A program made the translations under genes and the position numbers. The notes under the pieces are model-generated. The model was not told where the DNA came from. It searched no databases and saw nothing but the letters and a program-made list of their open reading frames with translations. Shown here piece after piece: positions 58,483 to 64,000 of a stretch of 64,000 nucleotides of DNA. Position 1 is the first letter of the stretch, and every line of letters begins with the position of its first letter. The stretch spans positions 186,001-250,000 of the forward strand of contig NC_015856.1 of assembly GCF_000221045.1 (NCBI RefSeq), written 5' to 3'. Origin of the DNA: Collimonas fungivorans Ter331. Its GTDB lineage: Bacteria > Pseudomonadota > Gammaproteobacteria > Burkholderiales > Burkholderiaceae_D.

Positions 58483-59532
58483 TCACTGGAAATTGGAGGA
58501 ACTGCGGCTGCTGCGGTAACCGCCGGGAGTTTCGCCGGTCCATGCCTTGAAGGCACGCCGGAAGCTCCTGACATCGGTGAATCCGAGTTGCTCCGCAATT
58601 TCGCACTGCGTAAGCCGCTGGGTCTCGAGCAGGTTCCTGGCCCGGCGTTCCTGCATCTGGGCGCGTATCTGCTGGAACGACATGCCGCATTGATCGAGGT
58701 GGCGGCGCAGCGTCCGCTCCGTCAGATTGAGCGTGCCCGCGATTTCGGCCATGTTGGGGGGCGATGCCCAGTTGCGGCGAAAGGCGCTTTCGATCGATTC
58801 GATCAGGTCCGGCGTGTCGGGATCACGCATCGCCATGCGTTGTAAATGTTCCAGCGCCTGGCGCTGCGCCAGCGGATTGTGGGTATCGAGCGGCACCGCG
58901 AACAAGGAGGCGTCGGCCACGATGCAATTGCGTTGCGCCGAGAATTGCAAGGGGCAGTTGAACAGCTGCCGGTAATGCGCGGCGTAGGCCGGCGCCGGAT
59001 ACTGCAATTCCATGCGCAGCAGCAGCTTGCGGCTGCCCAGCAGGATTTGCCCCATGTTCATGAGATGGGCGGTGACTTCTTCGATCAGGAACGGCGTGAT
59101 CGCGGCGTCACCCGGATTATGGAAGACGGCGGTGCATTCGTGTTCGGTTGCCATGAAATCGATGTCGACCATGGTGCCGCCTTCCTTGTGGTACCTGCGG
59201 CAATGTTCAATTGCTTCGCCGAACGTGGCCGAAGTCATCATTGCAAAGCCGACCATGCCCAGCGAATTGAGGGTCTGCTTGCTGCCGACCAGCAGGCCGA
59301 GCGGCAATTCCGGCAACAGCTTGATGGCGTGCGCAATCATGCCGCTGGTCTGGCGGCGCGACAGCCTGAAGGACGGATCTTCCAGGTCGGAGACAGTCAG
59401 TCCAAAACGCGCCAGCACCGTGGCCGGCGCGATGCCGTTTTCGGCAAGAACCTGGGTCAGGGCTAGGGCGATGTTGGGAGTAAGGGACGCTTTGTCGTCA
59501 CTCGCCAGACTGTTGCCTTTGCTATAACGCAT
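58483..59532 (-). CDS. AraC-family transcriptional regulator (arabinose-binding-like N-terminal domain)
   Basis: 349 residues. The N-terminal ~190 residues match the AraC_N-like ligand domain of OruR/ArgR-type proteins (GIAPATVLARFGLTVSDLEDPSFRLSRRQTSGMIAHAIKLLPELPLGLLVGSKQTLNSLGMVGFAMMTSATFGEAIEHCRRY). Two HTHs at the C-terminus: NMAEIAGTLNLTERTLRRHLDQCGMSFQQIRAQMQERRARNLLE and CEIAEQLGFTDVRSFRRAFKAWTGETPGGYR. Divergent from the lactone-oxidase operon, which it most likely activates. Effector unknown. Confidence 0.9.
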   Translation of the reverse strand: MRYSKGNSLASDDKASLTPNIALALTQVLAENGIAPATVLARFGLTVSDLEDPSFRLSRRQTSGMIAHAIKLLPELPLGLLVGSKQTLNSLGMVGFAMMTSATFGEAIEHCRRYHKEGGTMVDIDFMATEHECTAVFHNPGDAAITPFLIEEVTAHLMNMGQILLGSRKLLLRMELQYPAPAYAAHYRQLFNCPLQFSAQRNCIVADASLFAVPLDTHNPLAQRQALEHLQRMAMRDPDTPDLIESIESAFRRNWASPPNMAEIAGTLNLTERTLRRHLDQCGMSFQQIRAQMQERRARNLLETQRLTQCEIAEQLGFTDVRSFRRAFKAWTGETPGGYRSSRSSSNFQ

Positions 59533-59863
59533 ACGTCGACTCCTCGTCTCGATTGCCCGGAAATCCTGAGGGTAGGGCTGAACGGAAAATTTGCACGCCG
59601 GTCCATTTTGGCCGGATATGTTCCCTTATTTTCTGTCGCGGTCCTGTTGCCGCCAGTACCAGGTACATATAATTATTTCGAATATGTTACATCAAAAAAA
59701 CAGGCGCATGAATCAAGCCTGGCGCTATTTTGGCGCTCGCCGGGCAGATGTTCGTGTGATGCCGGCAAGGCAATAATCTGAATATTCGTTGCTGTTCCAA
59801 AGGCGCAGGGATGAGGATCCGGCCGATGACAGCGCCACTGCGGTATCTTTGGAGGAGTGCGGT
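59533..59863. other. 331-bp control region between AraC regulator and flavoprotein operon
   Basis: AT-rich centre (around 59660-59700, with ACATATAATTATTTCG). TGGCGCT occurs twice in 17 bases near 59720-59736, possible AraC half-sites. An alternative TTG at 59789 in frame with the flavoprotein has no good ribosome site; GGAGGAG at 59851-59857 marks the real start at 59864. Confidence 0.4.
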
Positions 59864-61186
59864 TTGGATCAAGCAATTTTGGTGCCTCAAGAACGCCGGA
59901 CAGATTGGCGCAACTGGTCGGGATCCGTACGGTTTTCGCCGGCCCGGCATTTATCTCCAAGTTCAATGGAAGAATTGAAGACCGTGGTGCGCACCACCGT
60001 CGCCGCCGGCCAGTCGCTGCGGGTGGTGGGCAGCGGCCACTCGTTCGTGCCGCTGGTAGAGACCGGCGATGCGCTGGTCTCGCTGCGCAACATGAGCGGC
60101 GTCCTTTCGGTCGAAGCCGGCGTGGCCGATGTCTGGGCCGGCACCGATCTCAAGACGCTGGGTGAGCAGCTGGGCGCAAGCGGCCACGGCATGTTGAACC
60201 TGGGCGACATCAACAAGCAGTCCCTGGCCGGGGCGGTGGGGACCGGCACGCACGGCACCGGCATCGGACTGGGATCGATCTCGACCCAGGTGCGGGGCAT
60301 GACGCTGGTGATGCCGGACGGCGAACCGGTGACATGTTCGCCGACGCAGGAAGCGGACCTGTTCGCCGCGGCGCGGGTGGCGATGGGCAGCCTCGGCATC
60401 ATGGCGAAGATCAGAATCGAGGTTGTCCCCGCTTACCGGCTCGAGCTGGTCAAGCAGACCATGGACCTGGATGCATGCCTGGACAACGCTCCCGTCCTGG
60501 CGCAGCAGAATCGCCATTTCGAGTTCTACTGGTTTCCGCATACCCGCAAGACGGTGGTCAAGCTGATGAATCAGACCGAGGCCCAGGTTTCAAACCAGGG
60601 CCTGACCAGCGCCATGGAGCTGGCGCTGGAAAATGGCGTGTTCGGCATGCTGTCGCGCCTGGTGCGCGCCAAGCCGGCCCGCGCGCCAGGCATTGCGCGG
60701 CTGATCGGCAAGCTGGTCGGCGGCAAGGCGCCGGTGATGGTGGCCGACTGCCGCCGCGCTTTCGCTACCGAGCGCCTGGTGCGGTTCAATGAAATGGAGT
60801 ACGAACTGCCCGCCGGACGCGGGCCGGAAGCGCTGCGCGAACTCGTCGCTTATATCGAAAAGAACAATGTGCTGGTGCATTTTCCGGTCGAATACCGTTA
60901 CGTCAAAGGCGACGATATCTGGCTGTCGCCGTTTTACGGCCGCGACTCCGCATCGATTTCGGTGCACCAGTATGTGGGCATGGAGCATGAGCCGTATTTC
61001 CGCGCGGCCGAGGCGATTTTCTTAAACCATGGCGGCCGGCCGCACTGGGGCAAGATGCATAATCTCGGTGCGCGGCAACTTGCTGGCTTGTATCCGCGCT
61101 GGGATGATTTCATGGCTTTACGGGACAGGATTGATCCGGCCGGGGTGTTCATCAACCCGCTGCTGAAACGATATTTTGGATGCTGA
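59864..61186 (+). CDS. FAD-linked D-arabinono-1,4-lactone oxidase-like protein
   Basis: 440 residues with a TTG start at 59864: GGAGGAG ends six bases before it, and an earlier TTG (59789) has none. VAO-type FAD domain: NWSGSVRFSPARHLSP, RVVGSGHSFVPLVETGDALVSL (His probably bound to FAD), LGDINKQSLAGAVGTGTHGTG and GSLGIMAKIRIEVVP. The ALO C-terminal domain includes RNAFATERLV-like RRAFATERLV, VHFPVEYRYVKGDDIWLSPFYGRD and HWGKMHNLGARQLAGLYPRWDDFMALRDRIDPAGVFINPLLKRYFG. Oxidises an aldonolactone or other sugar alcohol. First gene of the operon under the AraC regulator. Confidence 0.85.
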   Translation: MDQAILVPQERRTDWRNWSGSVRFSPARHLSPSSMEELKTVVRTTVAAGQSLRVVGSGHSFVPLVETGDALVSLRNMSGVLSVEAGVADVWAGTDLKTLGEQLGASGHGMLNLGDINKQSLAGAVGTGTHGTGIGLGSISTQVRGMTLVMPDGEPVTCSPTQEADLFAAARVAMGSLGIMAKIRIEVVPAYRLELVKQTMDLDACLDNAPVLAQQNRHFEFYWFPHTRKTVVKLMNQTEAQVSNQGLTSAMELALENGVFGMLSRLVRAKPARAPGIARLIGKLVGGKAPVMVADCRRAFATERLVRFNEMEYELPAGRGPEALRELVAYIEKNNVLVHFPVEYRYVKGDDIWLSPFYGRDSASISVHQYVGMEHEPYFRAAEAIFLNHGGRPHWGKMHNLGARQLAGLYPRWDDFMALRDRIDPAGVFINPLLKRYFGC

Positions 61187-61193
61187 GGCAAAC

Positions 61194-62405
61194 ATGCATG
61201 GCGTGAAAGCTTTACCGTTGCAGCGCTGGGGAATCCTGGCCATATTCTGCGCCGCGTTGATCATGACGCAGGTGTTCTGGTACGACTTCGCGCCGATACT
61301 GACCTATGTTTCGGGACACTACGGCGTCAGCGAATTGTCCGCCAGCCTGCTGATCCTGGTGTTCCCGGTGATGAGCATCCTGGTTTCGGCGCTGGCCGGC
61401 GGGCTCATCGACAGCCGCGGCTACCGGCTGTCCCTGCTCATCGGCACCGGCTTGATGGCGGTTTGCAGCCTGCTGCGCGTGATCGACAGTTTCTGGCTGC
61501 TGGTGCTGGCGCAAACCGGCATTGCGGTCGCGGTGCCGTTCGTGGTGACGCCGATCACGGTGCTGGTGTCGGACTGGTTCGAGGCGCGCGACGAAGCCAA
61601 GATAACCGGCATTTGCGCAATCGCCATCTTTGCCGGGCTGGCGCTTGCCATGATGGTGTCGCCGCTCTTGTTCACCGCCTTCCACCTGGCCGGATCCATG
61701 GCGATACACGCAGTTGCAGCCTTCCTGCTGTTCCTGCTGACGTATCTGTTTGTCCGCCAACGGCAGTACCGGGCGCCGGCCATCCAGGCCAAGGCCAAGG
61801 CGCAAGCGCCGTTCCAGATCAAAAGCAATATCGCGCTGCTGGTGATCCTGGTCGCCAGTTTCCTGATACAAGGCTGCTTCAACGCCGCCACCACCTGGCT
61901 GGAGGTGGTGTGGAGCGCGCGCGGCTTCGGCATCGACGATGCCGGCCTGGCGATGGCCGCGGTGGTTGCGGGAGGCATTGTCGGCGCCATGATCATTCCC
62001 GCGCTCGCCACTCGCGCCGGCAACACGCTCGGCGTGATGACCGCATGCCTGGTGCCGTCGGCGCTGCTGCTGTATCCCCTGTTCTCGGCCGGCAGCGCTG
62101 CCTGGGGCGTCGCTTGCGGCGCATTGCTCGGTTTCTTCTGGCTGCCACTGCTCCCTTTGTCGCTGACGGTGATCGATGAGGCTGTTCCCAAGTCGCATGC
62201 CGGCATGGCGGCCGGGCTGTTCTGGACGGTGGGAAACGCGGGTGTGCTGGCGATGACGGTGCTGTTCGAGCGCATCAAGAACCTATTGGGCTGGCAGCAG
62301 GCGGTGATCATGCTGATCTTGTGCATGGCCGCCGTCCTCTGCGTGCTGTTGCGTTTTGCTCCTGCGATGCGGCGCCACCTGTTCATCCATTCAAGGGAGG
62401 CATGA
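61194..62405 (+). CDS. MFS transporter of the flavoprotein operon
   Basis: 403 residues from ATG 61194, preceded by GAGG at six bases; eight bp after the flavoprotein stop. About 12 membrane segments with the start WGILAIFCAALIMTQVFWYDFAPILTYVSGHYGVSELSASLLILVFPVMSILVSALAGGLIDSRGYRLSLLIG. Inner-membrane uptake or export of the pathway substrate; not assigned. Its stop overlaps the start region of the PLP gene. Confidence 0.85.
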   Translation: MHGVKALPLQRWGILAIFCAALIMTQVFWYDFAPILTYVSGHYGVSELSASLLILVFPVMSILVSALAGGLIDSRGYRLSLLIGTGLMAVCSLLRVIDSFWLLVLAQTGIAVAVPFVVTPITVLVSDWFEARDEAKITGICAIAIFAGLALAMMVSPLLFTAFHLAGSMAIHAVAAFLLFLLTYLFVRQRQYRAPAIQAKAKAQAPFQIKSNIALLVILVASFLIQGCFNAATTWLEVVWSARGFGIDDAGLAMAAVVAGGIVGAMIIPALATRAGNTLGVMTACLVPSALLLYPLFSAGSAAWGVACGALLGFFWLPLLPLSLTVIDEAVPKSHAGMAAGLFWTVGNAGVLAMTVLFERIKNLLGWQQAVIMLILCMAAVLCVLLRFAPAMRRHLFIHSREA

Positions 62406-63694
62406 TGCCAGCAAGCATATGGCCGCAAGATCGCGGCGCGCCCCACGATTCCTATTTTTCGGCGCTCAACGCCGAGCTGCGCAGGAACGGTCCGGCGCGC
62501 CCTTGCCTGGTGATCGACCTCGACCGCCTGGACCATAACATTGCGCTGGTGCGGCAAGTCATGGGACCCGGCAGGTCGTTGCGCATCGTCGCCAAATCGC
62601 TGCCTTCGCTGGCTTTGCTTGACTACGTCTTGCTGGCGTCGGGCAGCAGCCGCCTGATGGCTTTCCACCAGCCTTTCCTGAGCGAAGAGGCAAGGCGCTT
62701 CCCGCAGGTTGACATCCTGCTCGGCAAACCGATGCCGGTGCGCGCCGCCGCCGCATTCTACGACCAGCTGCAGGGCCCGTTCGATGCGGCCCGGCAGCTG
62801 CAATGGCTGCTCGATACGCCGCAGCGCCTGGCGCAATATCTGACGCTGGCCCAGCAGCGCGGATTAAGCATGCGGATCAATATCGAACTGGATGTCGGCT
62901 TGCACCGGGGCGGAGTGGCAGAGGAGAAGGTGCTGGCCGACATGCTGGAAATGATAGAACGCAATCCGGCGCACCTGACGTTCGGCGGTTTCATGGGATA
63001 CGAGCCGCATGTCGCCAAGTTGCCGCGCGCCTTTGGCACGCAGGCGCAACTGCACGAGAAGGTGCTGCAGCGTTACCGGGATTTCATGCAGGTGGTCAGC
63101 AGTTCCTATCCCAAGCTGTTCCATCAGGGCCTCACGCTGAATGCCGGCGGCAGCATGTCGTACCGTCTGTACGGCGAGCAGCCGCTGATCAATGACATAT
63201 CGGTCGGTTCCGCTTTCCTCAAGCCTGCGGATTTCGATCTCAGCCTGCTGGCTGAACATCAGCCGGCCATGTTCATCGCCGCACCGGTGCTCAAGGTGCT
63301 GGGCGGCACCAGAATTCCGGGAGCGGACTGGATCGGGAAAGTCGCGGCATGGTGGAACTCGAACCGGCGCCTTACCTATTTCCTCTACGGCGGACACTGG
63401 CTGGCGCGCTACGAATCGCCGCGCGGCTTGCTGGAGCACCCGATGATGGGTTACAGCACCAACCAGCAGTTCGTCAACGGCTCGGCGGCGACCGCGCTGG
63501 CGCCGGACGATTATGTATTCCTGCGGCCGACCCAGAGCGAAGCCGTGATGCTGCAGTTCGGCGCCATGGTCATCCTGCGCCAGGGAAAAATTGTCGATTA
63601 CTGGCCGGTGCTCGGGTCTTCCGATCCGGGGCCATCCCTGCAAGGCGCTTCCCAAGTGCAGACTACCCACCGCGAGATTGCCAGCCATGCTTGA
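62405..63694 (+). CDS. PLP enzyme of the alanine-racemase-like fold (D-threonine aldolase/D-serine dehydratase type)
   Basis: 429 residues from ATG 62405, four bases after GGGAGG (ATG 62402 overlaps the MFS stop). Fold III N-terminal PLP barrel: ARPCLVIDLDRLDHNIALVRQVMGPGRSLRIVAKSLPSLALLDYVLL, where the lysine in RIVAKSLPS should carry PLP; INIELDVGLHRGGV follows. The C-terminal half (GGSMSYRLYGEQPLINDISVGSAFLKPADFDL) and the DSD1-like end are variable. Related proteins are often listed as amino acid deaminase/aldolase. Coupled between the MFS and the aldehyde dehydrogenase gene, so part of the same pathway. Confidence 0.8.
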   Translation: MPASIWPQDRGAPHDSYFSALNAELRRNGPARPCLVIDLDRLDHNIALVRQVMGPGRSLRIVAKSLPSLALLDYVLLASGSSRLMAFHQPFLSEEARRFPQVDILLGKPMPVRAAAAFYDQLQGPFDAARQLQWLLDTPQRLAQYLTLAQQRGLSMRINIELDVGLHRGGVAEEKVLADMLEMIERNPAHLTFGGFMGYEPHVAKLPRAFGTQAQLHEKVLQRYRDFMQVVSSSYPKLFHQGLTLNAGGSMSYRLYGEQPLINDISVGSAFLKPADFDLSLLAEHQPAMFIAAPVLKVLGGTRIPGADWIGKVAAWWNSNRRLTYFLYGGHWLARYESPRGLLEHPMMGYSTNQQFVNGSAATALAPDDYVFLRPTQSEAVMLQFGAMVILRQGKIVDYWPVLGSSDPGPSLQGASQVQTTHREIASHA

Positions 63695-64000
63695 AACCCG
63701 TCCGATTTTCGATGCGATGCACGCGGCCAGCCGCCATGCGCCAATGCCGGACTGGGCGACGCGCGCCGACCGGCTGCGGCGGCTGCGGGCGCTGGTGATG
63801 GACAACCGCGCCGCCATCGCCGCAGCGATTTCGGCCGATTTCAGCAATCGGCCGCAGCAGGAGACCGAGCTGGCGGAAGTGTTCCCCTCGGTCGCCGGCA
63901 TAGCCCATGCGCTGCGCCACGGCAAGCGCTGGATGCGGGTGCGCAGGCGCGCCACCGGCCTTTGGTTCAAGCCGGCGGCATCGAAGCTGATGCCGCAGCC
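63687..64000 (+). CDS. Aldehyde dehydrogenase (coniferyl-aldehyde dehydrogenase-like), cut by window end
   Basis: The ATG at 63687 overlaps the preceding gene by eight bases. Only the first ~104 residues are visible: RPIFDAMHAASRHAPMPDWATRADRLRRLRALVMDNRAAIAAAISADFSNRPQQETELAEVFPSVAGIAHALRHGKRWMRVRRRATGLWFKPAASKLMPQ. This is the N-terminal part of the CalB-type aldehyde dehydrogenases. The catalytic Cys and Glu lie beyond the edge. Coupled to the PLP enzyme gene, so likely the last visible step of the operon. Confidence 0.75.
   Translation, partial: MLETRPIFDAMHAASRHAPMPDWATRADRLRRLRALVMDNRAAIAAAISADFSNRPQQETELAEVFPSVAGIAHALRHGKRWMRVRRRATGLWFKPAASKLMPQ

Overview
The window looks like a chromosomal segment of a betaproteobacterium of the family Oxalobacteraceae, most like Collimonas, Janthinobacterium or Duganella. 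The reasons are the high GC content, a cqsA/jqsA-type alpha-hydroxyketone quorum-sensing locus, pcaIJF with an IclR regulator, and the gene families throughout. This placement is inference from gene content. Almost every base is in intact, tightly packed genes. I saw no rRNA, tRNA, CRISPR array, prophage or complete insertion sequence.

Layout. 1-3.2 kb: quorum-sensing locus with a response regulator cut by the window edge, a membrane histidine kinase and an autoinducer synthase. 3.2-8 kb: IclR regulator with a coupled DUF1697 protein, divergent from pcaIJF (beta-ketoadipate to succinyl-CoA plus acetyl-CoA), then an isochorismatase-fold hydrolase. 8-11.2 kb: orphan transposase N-terminal domain, ProQ, and a WYL regulator divergent from a LysE exporter, with a MITE-like inverted repeat between them. 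11.2-19.8 kb: complete nitrate assimilation operon (transporter, NirB, NirD, FAD reductase, nitrate reductase). Its leader carries candidate NtrC sites, a sigma-54 promoter, two ANTAR-type hexaloop hairpins and an intrinsic terminator. 19.8-27 kb: periplasmic trehalase, MFS exporter, DUF1348 protein, a small unknown gene under a near-consensus LexA box, an M3 oligopeptidase and an S1/P1 nuclease. 27.1-28 kb: QueH (queuosine synthesis) coupled to a small Cys-rich protein.

28-32.4 kb: an operon of a secreted beta-rich protein, a cytochrome b and a Tat-exported MsrP-like molybdoenzyme. It is divergent from a CusRS/HprRS-like two-component system and shares with it a perfect CusR/HprR-type palindrome. 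32.4-37 kb: orphan PhnD-like binding protein, exported HAD phosphatase, geranylgeranyl-reductase-like flavoprotein and Ogt. 37-42.2 kb: IorAB-type molybdenum hydroxylase, then a Fur-boxed TonB siderophore receptor. 42.2-49 kb: leucine dehydrogenase, a Phd/VapC toxin-antitoxin pair, an RhlE helicase, an SNF2 helicase and an FAH-type hydratase. 49-58.4 kb: a run of exported enzymes (two S9 peptidases, a GH101-related protein, a lipoprotein phosphodiesterase and an alpha/beta hydrolase). 58.4-64 kb: an AraC regulator divergent from a coupled operon of an aldonolactone-oxidase-like flavoprotein, an MFS transporter, a PLP alanine-racemase-fold enzyme and an aldehyde dehydrogenase cut by the window edge.

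The most unusual signals are the layered control of the nas operon (sigma-54 plus ANTAR attenuator), the CusR/HprR box in front of a non-standard MsrP-like operon, the LexA-boxed unknown gene, the quorum-sensing receiver with a large insertion, and the uncharacterised flavoprotein/MFS/PLP/ALDH operon at the right end.
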